Of a stretch of DNA of 64,000 bases, positions 12,614-21,858 are shown one piece after another. A model generated the notes under the pieces. That model did no database searches. It saw nothing but the letters and a program-made list of their open reading frames with translations, and was not told where the DNA came from. Every line of letters starts with the position of its first letter. The first letter of the stretch is position 1. A program made the translations under genes and the position numbers. The stretch spans positions 69,343,665 through 69,407,664 of the forward strand of contig NC_065570.1 of assembly GCF_937616625.2 (NCBI RefSeq). Reading direction: 5' to 3'. Origin of the DNA: Mercurialis annua (taxonomy: Eukaryota > Streptophyta > Magnoliopsida > Malpighiales > Euphorbiaceae).

Positions 12614-14584
12614 TAGATTTTCCTCTCATTTAATTGATAAACACATGGAACTAAACTGAAGTTTAATTTGAATATTTGATTGGATCATTTCGACCTTGAT
12701 GGGTGAATTATAGTTTAACATAATATTGCATATAGGGGTGAGCAGAAATCGAACAAAACCGAAAAATCAAACTGAACGGAAATCTGTTGTTTGGTCCGAT
12801 TTTTTAGTCAAAACAGTTTGGTTCAATGTTAAATAGAGAATAGTTTGGAGATTGGTGTTTGCTTCGGTTTGAGATTTTTAAAAACCGAAATAACCAAAAA
12901 CCGATGAGACTCAACATTTAAAGACTATGTAAATGTGCCGCATTTGTGAGAAGGTTTGGTTTGGACCAGTTTATTTAACACTAAAACATCCTCCAATGCT
13001 ACGATAGTTTAGATGTAATATATACTATTTCTTCTTATAATTCTTTGAAATTCTATTTTTCGGTGTGAATGACATTACCCCTTATATATAAAAAGATATT
13101 CAACCAGTCAGTTCAAATCAATTCAACTTAATTAAATCCAAAATTATGGTCTAAATGATTATTGAATTAGTTTAAATTTAGAAAACTGAAAAATTAAATT
13201 GTTGATTTGATTTTTGATTTTAAAATTTTTAAACCAATATAAATCTATAAATTTTATTGGAAATGTGATTGTTGTCACTTAAATTTTATATTTAATGACC
13301 CTATTGTTTAAAATCATATAATACTATGTAATATTATTTGATAGATAATTTATATTGATCATAATAGATTTTATTTTTAATAATTCTCAATGGTTATATG
13401 TTTATTATCGATGATGAATTTTGATTCTTAATAATTTTAAAATATAATTGCAATGAAATTAAAATTTGTAAAATAGTAGTTCTATTAAATATTTTTATTT
13501 ATTAATATGATTTATTACATATTATATTTATGATGTTATAATATTTTTAAAAATTACATATTATATGATATATAACATAATTATTTGCATAAAAGTTAAA
13601 CTAAGTAAAAGGAAAAACTTCTCAAACTAGATATACTGGTTTGTTATCTATTTAATATTAAAAAATTATCAAACTAATATAATTAGTTGGAAGCATATTA
13701 CTAAATTAATCAAATCAAACCATATACACCTCTATCGATCATCATATGGCAAGAACCGGTTTTATATATAAGGCCAATTCCTATCTCGACATTGAACTAG
13801 ATAAGGTCGGTCTTGCGTTTCAACTCCAAACTCTCCCTTATTAAATGTCTTTTTTGACCCCTTTAAACTAATCATATCTAACTATTATTTTAATTTTATC
13901 AGATTGCCAAAAGAAAATAGTGAAATGTAATATTTTATAATTTATATAATACAAGAAATCAAATTTTAATCCCACATGCTTTCATTTGGTTGATAATTTA
14001 AATATAGGAATTATCAATAAAATATAGTTTAAATAGTACAAGCGTTGGACAACAAACTATTAACTCGTGGGCTCAAATCTTCCCACAAACGTTTTTCCTT
14101 TCCAATTATATAAAAAAAAATATAGAAATTCATGTAAAATAATTCTTAGACAAGGAATTGAAAATTTCAATTCATACTCTGAATCTGGATTGAAGGTAAA
14201 TTTTGTTATTTTAATTAAAGATTTTTTTTTTCAAATACCCTTTGAATCTAGGAATTTTTACGTGTAATAGATATCTAATGTAATATAATAATTACTAGAT
14301 TAATTAGAAGACTACAGATTTAAGTCTATAAATGCTTTCAGAAATTATGCTAGCTTGGATCATGAGAAACCAGAAAAAGATATATTTTTCCACTTAAAAC
14401 ATCTCAAAAAATCATGCTCTTAACAATTAAAATCGACTGCTCATACTTAATCTATAATTATGTAAAAGAAATACATAAATATAGCAATTTTAATTTAAAC
14501 CACTCCATACATAAAAATCTATTGTATTAAACGTCATCTTAATAAGTAAAATTTATTATAAACTTACATTACTTGACTATTAAT
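12614..14584. other. AT-rich intergenic DNA with degenerate AACCGAA-type repeats
   Basis: No gene seen. About 12735-12990 is a patch of low-complexity words such as AAACCGAAA and GGTTCGGTT-like text, starting near GGGGTGAGCAGAAATCG. Such patches recur in the window (about 27340-27740, 29560-29830, 54380-54560, 54960-55150). They look like decayed repeats rather than genes. Confidence 0.45.
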
Positions 14585-14923
14585 TCAACTCATAGAAGCA
14601 GTATCTATTGGATCTGGTTGCTGGGACGTCAAGTGAAGGTCAAGCACAACGACATCGTCGCGAATAACACAATCGGAAACATGATCCCCGTCGTTGTAGA
14701 TCGTAAAACCGCTTTGGATGGTCATTTGAGTAGCTCGAGCTGGAATTCGCTTTTCGGTTAGCCTCCTCTCAGCCCTGATTTTCAAATCTCGGATGGTTCG
14801 GTACGTAAAACATTTGGTTCGAATCACATCAATTAGCCTACCATCTTGCTTTACGTTGAGAATAACTAGCAGTATTGTTCTCGACCTGCGATTGTATGAG
14901 CTATCAATATAACGTAGTGGCAT
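14585..14923 (-). CDS. Small intronless protein with divergent ubiquitin-like fold
   Basis: A single-exon 112-residue frame starting MPLRYIDSSY. Residues about 17-98 follow the ubiquitin pattern: strand TILLVILNV, a turn, strand RLIDVIRT, helix TIRDLKIRAERRL, then IPARATQMTIQ, which lines up with ubiquitin [10 protein letters not shown]. Next come NDGDHVSDCVIRDD (compare [14 protein letters not shown]) and a final strand VVVLDLHL. There is no terminal Gly-Gly and the tail after residue 99 is Ser/Asp-rich, so conjugation is unlikely. The lysines that carry chains in ubiquitin are mostly absent. A TATATATA box (about 14990-14997) sits about 65 bases upstream of the ATG on this strand, which supports transcription. 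The fold call is my own alignment by eye. I do not recognise the gene. Confidence 0.6.
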   Translation of the reverse strand: MPLRYIDSSYNRRSRTILLVILNVKQDGRLIDVIRTKCFTYRTIRDLKIRAERRLTEKRIPARATQMTIQSGFTIYNDGDHVSDCVIRDDVVVLDLHLTSQQPDPIDTASMS

Positions 14924-15111
14924 TATCTTGGTCTTGTCTTCTATATTTTGGAAGGAAAATATTATGTTTTATGATCTTCTCTTTACATGTATATATATTA
15001 GTTTTAGTTAGAAAATCGAAACTATACAATATGGTATTTAAAAATTAATATAAAAGAAAAAACATTCAATATTTTTGTTACTCGTTTAAGTTTTTTTTTT
15101 TTATTTAAATT

Positions 15112-15444
15112 AATTACATATAAAATCACTATTTTTACACTAAATTACAATTCTATCACAACCTTTAAAAATTGTCAATTCTATTCATCATCTTTTAACT
15201 TTTTGCATTTACATCGCCATTCAAAATCACCTTCTTTATTTTTTTTTACAATTATATTAATTACTTGTGACATCGAACTTGTGTACCATATCATCTTTCG
15301 GTCACCATATTAGCTACAAATCGTTGGTTTTTCAGATAATGGTATAAATAAAAAAAATGAAAAAAGTGTTGAATGAAACTGACAATTTTAAAAATTATAA
15401 TATAATTACAATTTAATGCACAAATGGTAATTTTATATGTAATT
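15112..15444. repeat. Long-hairpin repeat, probable MITE
   Basis: Inverted arms: the left begins AATTACATATAAAATCAC and the right ends with TTTTATATGTAATT. Matching inner arm text (ACAATTCTATCACAACC / AAAATTATAATATAATTAC) supports a fold-back. No convincing target duplication was found, so the class is not assigned. Confidence 0.6.
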
Positions 15445-16637
15445 TTTTAAAGTTCTTTCTACTTTACTTTTACTTATTCCGTTTCCACTACAATTTTCCC
15501 CACGTCCTTTTGTGGTGTTCAATTTTTGAGGGCACCAAATTTTTGTGTTATTTTATTTTAATAATAAAATTTAATTTGTTTATATTCTAGTACCAAATTT
15601 CAAAATTACTAGCAACAAAAATATTCTTATTGATTTCTGGCCAAATCGAGTCTTTGTGGCAGCTAGATTTTGTCATGCTATGGAACAACTTTTGGGTACT
15701 TTTTAAAAATTAATGTTTTATTTAAATTATATATTAAATATGAAAGACATATTTGAATAATTTTCGAAATGAAGAATTAATTTAAAAAATAGGTATAATT
15801 GAAATTAAAAATTAAAAATCAGAGTAAAATTGACGACTTTAAAAATTTAAGATATAAAGAAAAAGTCAGTATAAAATAATTTTGAATAATTATAGCTATA
15901 TTATTTTATTGTGTAATTCAGACAGTCCATTGCACCTTTAATAAATTAGAAAAGAAGAGCATATAATCTTTTAAATAAATAATAGAATAAAATTTTATTG
16001 AAAAGGGCACACTTGTAGGCTCATTTTCTTTCCATTTATCCTTATTCTTTACTTTTTTTATACTTTAATAAAGTTGCACATTCTTTTCTTTACTCCACCA
16101 CCTCACCAAATATAGTGATAAGATTCGAATTGGAGTTCATCCCGTTGTTATCCTCCAACTTACTTTCTTCATAATCCTTCCAAAACAATACCCACAAGGG
16201 ATGCGATTCTAATTGCACTATGTATGAAAGCCCAAAGCATAGCCTCATTTCATATCATGTCCGGGGTTGAGTAAAAATCTAATTCAATTGTTAATTCGAA
16301 GTAGATCAATTTAAAATTTACTTCGATAATATTAAAATAATTAAATAACTTGGTTTGATTGGAACGAGTAGAAAATTTAGTTTCAATTCATAATTGATTT
16401 TTTTTACGGATAAAAATACGATTTAGCAATGATTTAAGAATATGTTAGAAAGGTTGGAACTTGGAAGACAAGAATTTAGAGTGGTTTGATGATAACTCTC
16501 ACCTACATTCACTTCTTCAAATGAGGTTTCACATGTACTAAACAATTTAAATTTAATTCTTTTAATCTCAGATCAAAAGAGATTTACAAGGCTAATATGA
16601 AAATTTAACTAGAGTTTCAAAGGATTCATTTAAAACC
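15445..16637. other. AT-rich intergenic DNA, nothing recognised
   Basis: No gene, RNA or clear element. The last nine bases (16629-16637) are the left target duplication of the following element. Confidence 0.5.
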
Positions 16638-17146
16638 GGCTAATCCTTTGAAAATCCCCTCACCTTTCAACCCCCTTTCGTTTGCACCCTCACCTTTCAA
16701 AATCCCCAATTTTACCCTAATTACCACCTTTCACTTTCAATTGCACCCTCGAAATATTAAATTGACCTTTTTTCAATCAAAAAATTTCATATCATTATTT
16801 TTTATTTTTACTCATTTTCTAAATAGTACTAATTGTTAAACTTTCAACAATAAAAGCATTTTCTCTAAAAAATATTTCAAAAATTACTAAATTTCACGTT
16901 CACTTTTATTTAATTTTACCGTTTTAATTCCATAAAATTAATTAAATTAGATACTATTTATAATATTTGTTGAAATATAAAATATTAATTTGAACTTTTT
17001 GCAGTAAAAATAGGTCAATTTAATATTTAAGGGTGTAATTAAAAGTGAAAGGTGGAAATTAAGGTAAAATTGAGAATTTTGAAAATTGAGGGTGCAAATA
17101 AAATGAAATGAAATTGAAAGGTGAGGGATTTTTCAGGGGATTAGCC
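16638..17146. mobile_element. Fold-back MITE, Mutator-like (9-bp TSD)
   Basis: A 509-bp element with ends GGCTAATCC and GGATTAGCC, exactly flanked by TTTAAAACC at 16629-16637 and 17147-17155. The arms carry CCCCTCACCTTTCAA and its complement plus an inner pair around CACCCTCGAAATATTAAATT. No coding capacity. Confidence 0.87.
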
Positions 17147-17727
17147 TTTAAAACCAACCAACAACAAAATATTTAGGAAATTTCACGCAAAGAGGACTTT
17201 TTTGGTAAAAGTGTTTATACTAAGTTGTTGCAACTCATTTATAATGTAAAACATGAACTATTTATAGCCCACAAAACAATAATTTTTGTTCTTCAATTTC
17301 AAAGACTGAGCTTTTGAGGAACAAAGTCAGCATTCTTCTTAAAAAGATTAGCAAACGAGATTATCCGATAGCTAATAATCACCGATGATTCTCGATTTTT
17401 GTCCTAACCTTCCGTAAACTCCATATACTTTTAAAAGCTTCACTAAATTCCCCAACTTTTGTGGCGGCGCTATTCACGGTCCTTATAGACGAAACTACCC
17501 TTTTGGTTTTGGCGGCTGTCCTTTTTTTTGAAAAAAAACAAATAGTGGTGCCACATGTTAATTGACACGTCATTTAATGTCAAAATAAAATTGAAACACC
17601 CAAAATACCCCCTAAAAAATTAAACCAAATCAAATTAACTTTATCAAACCCAACCCACGGTCAATTTATTTACAACCGCTTGCCAACCCGAACAACTCAC
17701 CGCACCCACCACCGACCCATCGGAATC

Positions 17728-17767
17728 TGTTCTTGGAGAACAGATGCACATCTGTTCTCCAAGAACA
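17728..17767. repeat. Perfect 40-bp palindrome
   Basis: Two 19-base arms, TGTTCTTGGAGAACAGATG and its exact complement, separated by CA. It lies in the centre of the 913-bp fold-back element. Confidence 0.9.
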
Positions 17768-17775
17768 AATGTGCA

Positions 17776-17876
17776 GAAGACGAGCAGCAGCTTGTCTTCT
17801 CAAAAACGGAGAAGACGAGCAGCAGCTCGTCTTCTCGTCTTCTCAACCGGAGAAGACGAGCAGCAGCTCGTCTTCC
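17776..17876. repeat. Three tandem 28-bp palindromic units
   Basis: Units at about 17776-17800, 17809-17836 and 17850-17876, each with the form GAGAAGACGAGC, AGCA, GCTCGTCTTCTC. The middle unit is perfectly self-complementary. The outer two carry one or two changes. More GAGAAGACG words follow to about 17930. Confidence 0.85.
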
Positions 17877-18290
17877 CCCCTGAGAAGACGTGAGAAGACG
17901 ACGAGCTTGGTCGTTTTCTCACCTGAGAAGATGACCGCAAGCGGGTTCGGTTGTGGCGGTTCGGTTTCGATAATTCAGTTGTTTGAATGGGTTGATTTTT
18001 TTTGATTTTTTATTTTTGTTTTAATTAAATTTTAATAGTTGTAAGGGTGTTTTGGGTTTTCAATTTTTTTTAGATATTTTGCCACATGTCAGATGACACG
18101 TGGCACCTTTTTTTATAGAATTGTAGCCGCCAAAAAAGACGGCGTTTAGGGGTATTTTCGTCCATAAGGACTGTGAATGAGCGCCGCCATAAAAGTTGGG
18201 GGGTTTAAGGAAGCTTTTGAAAGTATAGGGGGTTTACGGAAGTTTAGGGCAAAGGTCGAGGACCGTCAGTGATTATTAGCCTTACACCAT

Positions 18291-19255
18291 CGAACTGTAA
18301 ATTTGCGCCCGCAAGTTTCCGATTGAAAACAAAGTCTCAATGGCTGAAGTAGACATGGCAGTATTCGACTTGGGTTGTAGTAAATGTATGTTAGCGTGTT
18401 TTTTAACTCTTTTGAAAAATTAAAGTTGGCATTCGTGAAGAATTCCGCGAAGCTCCAACAGTCATAATATACACTGAATAATCTGGAATTCGCACTCGGA
18501 AACTAATGACTTTGCAGCCGTGAAAGATCTTATGGAATAATTTGTCACAGTTCAACTTTAGCTCCACGCTAAGGTCCCAAGAGCTTTGCCCTCATGAGCT
18601 TCAAGAGATTGCGACAACTCTATTGTCCGTAATCACGAACAAGGCTCTTGCTTCGCACGAACTGCTTCGTATGGTGAATTTAAATTCTCGCATTCATAAA
18701 ATTCACCAACGGTTAGTGAAATTTGGACTTTGCACCCGCATACATTTTCTATAACTTTTGATGTAAGTTAATTTATATGAATCCTAAGATTTTTGAATAA
18801 AATGATAATCACAAATAGACAATATAAAAGATACCTCCTTACATGAAGATTGTGAGTGTGAAATTGTAGAATAACTATTACAATGAAAGGTTTCGGTTTT
18901 ACTTTTGTCTATATATTTTTTATACGAAATTTATAGGTTCCGACCTGCTCTCCAAATTTATCTATTTGTTGTTCTAAGTGGCTCTCCAAGTTTTTCTATT
19001 AGCAATTTTGTTGTCATGATTTGCATATGTGTTGTATCAATAAAAATTTACAATAATTTAAAAATCAGCATAAATTAAAAGTTTATTAAGTATCATAATT
19101 AATATCACTAAAATATATCCTTCTCTACAAGTTTATGCTATGAACATGCCCTTCAAATTTATTATTTGTTGTTCTAAGTTCTAACCGGCTCTCCAAGCTA
19201 TTATGATAATTAATTGTATTGAAAAAAAAATTACTAATATTATTATTTGAAAAAA
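18291..19255. other. Intergenic; one less AT-rich patch, no gene supported
   Basis: About 18290-18760 is less AT-rich than its surroundings and holds a 70-codon open stretch (18542-18754) with no ATG at its start and no recognisable domain. It could be a decayed gene fragment. The rest is AT-rich spacer. Confidence 0.35.
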
Positions 19256-19591
19256 GGGTAAATGTGTCCTTTGAAATTATAAAACAATGTCACTTAATTC
19301 AGTTTTTACTTTTTTTTAACAATTAACCCTTAAACTCTTCGATTTTAAGTCTGATTACCCATAACTGTATTTTAAAAACGCGTGTACAAACTGGAAGTAA
19401 GGGATGGGAGAAATAAATTAGAGAACCCCCTAATTGTTGCGATAAAATTATCCTGAACCTAATTTTTGCAATGAAAATTTTAATTATGGGGCAATTTGAC
19501 CTAAAATTGAAGAGTTTAAACGTTAATTGTTAACAAAACAAAAACTGAATTAAGTGATCATGTGTCATAAATTTAGGGGCCGCGTTAACCC
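19256..19591. repeat. Long-hairpin repeat (GGGTAAA... arms)
   Basis: About 336 bp with ends GGGTAAATGTGTCC and GGCCGCGTTAACCC. The arms share GTCACTTAATTCAGTTTTT and its complement, and AACAATTAACCCTTAAACTC with its counterpart. No target duplication is seen. The same end type (GGGTTAA / GGGTCAA) recurs at 21254-21592 and 32055-32363, and the last of these has a 9-bp duplication. Confidence 0.65.
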
Positions 19592-20279
19592 TTCGTTCCT
19601 TATTATGTAAACTGTTATTTATGTATTGCTTACAATGTAATTTAGTATTTACATAATTGTATTTATGTTACAAATTAAATTCAAATTTAATTTTAATTTA
19701 GTCAGTTACGAAGCAAGGTGCGAACTTTTCATAAATTATAATAAAAATAAAGATAAATAAATTATTAAAATTCAATTAGGCTCGCGAGCTTATCGAGTCG
19801 AGTATTTTGATGTTTAAATTTAATTTGGTAATTAACTCGAGTAGATCGAATTCAAACTCAACTCTTTACTGATCGAGTTAATTTTGAATATTTATCGGAT
19901 CAATTTCAAATAGTTCCAATTTACAAGTTGACCCGACTTGTTTAAATTCTTAAATACGCTCCTCTAGTTCAAGTTGTGAAATAAAGAATATTCTATTTTT
20001 GTATGAATATCTAAATATTTTTATATATAAATGATATATTTGAAATTTTTTATGTACGAATGATATGAATAAATATTCATACAAAAGTAAGGGTAAATTT
20101 AAATATTTTTATATGTCAAAGGAAATACTTGAACTATAAACCAAACATAAAAAGTATATCTAAATTACTTCAAATTTAAAACATCAAGTCAAATTGGACA
20201 TAAAATAAAAATTAATTGATTTTTAATGGATTTGATGGGAAAACGTCACGTCAAATTGCATATAAGTAAAAAATTAATA
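19592..20279. other. AT-rich intergenic DNA, nothing recognised
   Basis: Contains a patch of TCGAGTT/AACTCGA-type degenerate repeats (about 19790-19960). No gene seen. Confidence 0.45.
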
Positions 20280-20397
20280 TTTCAGGATATAATAGAAACG
20301 ATAAAATGCAAAATAGGATAAAATTAACAAGTTTTTAACGTTAGGGTATCGAAAAGGGACTATAAGATCGGATTTTTTTAAGACATTAAGCCGTTTT
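20280..20397. repeat. Single-arm remnant of a Mutator-like fold-back element
   Basis: This stretch reads like the right arm of the element at 132-635 (AAAATGCAAAATAGGATAAA, then AACGTTAGGGTATCGAAAAG, ending AGACATTAAGCC). No matching left arm is found upstream, so it is a truncated copy. It lies just eight bases left of the target duplication of the intact element at 20414. Confidence 0.6.
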
Positions 20398-20413
20398 TCA
20401 TTAATTTAATTTT

Positions 20414-20785
20414 GGCTTAATCACCAGAAAAACCCCCACCTTTTAGCCCCTTTTCAAATGCATTCTGACGTTGCAATTTTATCAATTGCAGCCTAATTGG
20501 CACCTTTGGTTTTCAATTCCACCCTCAAGTACTAAATTGATCTCTTCTCTATTTGAAATAAGTTAAAATAAGTCATCCATTTTTAACTTTTTGTGTGAAA
20601 AGAGTTCAAACGGGTACTTTATAAGGGGTTTTATGAATTTTTCTCGAGTGAAAAAGAGTCCAATTTGATTTTGAGGGTGGAATTGAAATCCAAAGGTGCG
20701 AATTAAGGTGCAAATGACAAAATTGCAACGTTAGGGTGCAACTGAAAAAGGGCTAAAAGGTGGGGGTATTTTTGGTGATTAAGCC
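20414..20785. mobile_element. Fold-back MITE, Mutator-like (9-bp TSD)
   Basis: A 372-bp element with ends GGCTTAATCACC and GGTGATTAAGCC and exact 9-bp flanks TTTAATTTT at 20405-20413 and 20786-20794. The arms carry CCCCCACCTTTTAGCCC and its complement, then the CTGACGTTGCAATTTT pair. Confidence 0.87.
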
Positions 20786-21025
20786 TTTAATTTTATATCC
20801 CGATTACTAATTTAAATATTATAAAATAAAATAAAATTGTATCACCATTTCGTATTATTTGTTAACGTTAATGTCATAAAAATTCACCAGCTTTACACGT
20901 TTTTTCAATTTAATCGCGCCTTTTAAAGATTATCATATTTGAACACCAACTTTTATTTTTTTCAAATTGATACATCAAATCCTAATTTAGTGTAATTTGC
21001 TGAAATGGCAGCAGAAACTTAACGC

Positions 21026-21234
21026 CTCACATATTGAACTTTTGAATTTGTTAAATAATTCGATTTGACCCTTGAACTTGATAAATACGTAAATATTGAA
21101 CCCTTCTGTGTCCACCTGACACTTGAAACATTCTAAAGGAGTTTGTGTATGGAGGAGTTCAATGCTTACGTATTTATCAAGTTCAGGGGTCAAATCAGAT
21201 TATTTATCAAATTCAGAAGTTCGATAGGTATGAT
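21026..21234. repeat. Short hairpin repeat
   Basis: Inverted arms of about 75 bases: GACCCTTGAACTTGATAAAT on the left and ATTTATCAAGTTCAGGGGTC on the right. No terminal duplication resolved. It directly precedes the next hairpin and may be part of a compound element. Confidence 0.6.
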
Positions 21235-21253
21235 GTTAAATTTAAGGAGCAAA

Positions 21254-21592
21254 GGGTCAACGCACCCCTTGAACTTATGACACGGGGTCATACAACTCGG
21301 TTTATACTTTTTTGAGCAACTAACCCCAAAAACTTCATTTTTAGTTCAAATAACCTCATAATTCATATTTTTATTATAAAAAATGGATTTAGGATAATTA
21401 TATTGCAACAATTAGAAAAGTATCTAATTACATTTTTACATCCCTCACCTCCAATTTGTATTTTACGCGTTTTAAAAATACAATTATGGGGTTATTTGAC
21501 CCAAAAATAAAGAATTTTGGGATTACTTGCTCAAAAAAGTATAAATTGGGTTAGATGACCCCATATCACAAATTTAGGGAGCACGTTGACCC
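21254..21592. repeat. Long-hairpin repeat (GGGTCAACG ends)
   Basis: About 339 bp, GGGTCAACGCACCCC to GGAGCACGTTGACCC, with arms sharing ACTTTTTTGAGCAACTAACC and a near-complement. No target duplication seen. Related in its ends to 19256-19591. Confidence 0.6.
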
Positions 21593-21858
21593 TTTCTTTT
21601 AAATTTAAGTGTTAGATGGATAAAAAGGTATAAATTTAAGAGTCAAACTATATATTGAGCCAAAATCTAATTTGTGATTTTAAACGTTCCTGGTAAACCG
21701 CGGTGTATTGGTATGACGTGGACTTAGCATCGCCACTAACTGTGCCAGTCTTCTTCTTCTTCTTCTTCTTCTTCTTCCTGTGATGATGACTAATTCTGTT
21801 TCAACAACACTATCTTTACATTTCTTTCAAAATCACAAAACCAAATCATAATTAAGAA
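21593..21858 (+). promoter_or_regulatory. Promoter and 5' leader of the DUF1475 gene with CTT microsatellite
   Basis: The leader region carries a (CTT)n run at about 21750-21777, roughly 80-110 bases upstream of the ATG. Pyrimidine-rich CTT/GAA repeats are common in plant 5' UTRs. No TATA box is assigned. Confidence 0.45.

Larger units (their letters stand above)
17369..18281. mobile_element. Long fold-back element with GC-rich palindromic core
   Basis: A 913-bp element, the longest of the hairpins apart from a nested one. Its ends (AGCTAATAATCACCGATG and GTCAGTGATTATTAGCC) continue as inverted arms of roughly 190 bases that include TTTTGTGGCGGCGCTATTCA and TGAATGAGCGCCGCCATAAA. The flanks (17360-17368 TTATCCGAT, 18282-18290 TTACACCAT) are a possible decayed 9-bp duplication, matching at 6 of 9. 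The core at 17728-17925 is far richer in GC and consists of palindromes. It has some open frames but they are repeats read through, not a gene. Confidence 0.7.

Noticed and set aside
12733..13735. Single hAT-like element spanning the degenerate repeat patch
   Set aside because: The ends (GGGGTGAGCA and ATACACCTCT) are only loosely inverted and no 8-bp duplication was found.
14573..14761. Plus-strand open frame opposite the ubiquitin-like gene
   Set aside because: The minus-strand frame shows a fold-like pattern and a proper ATG; the plus-strand one does not.
17680..18005. Arg/Ser-rich open frames in the fold-back core
   Set aside because: They are the GAGAAGACG palindromes read through in different frames.
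18542..18754. 70-codon open stretch as a gene
   Set aside because: It starts with TTG, not ATG, has no recognisable domain, and no supporting splice or promoter context.
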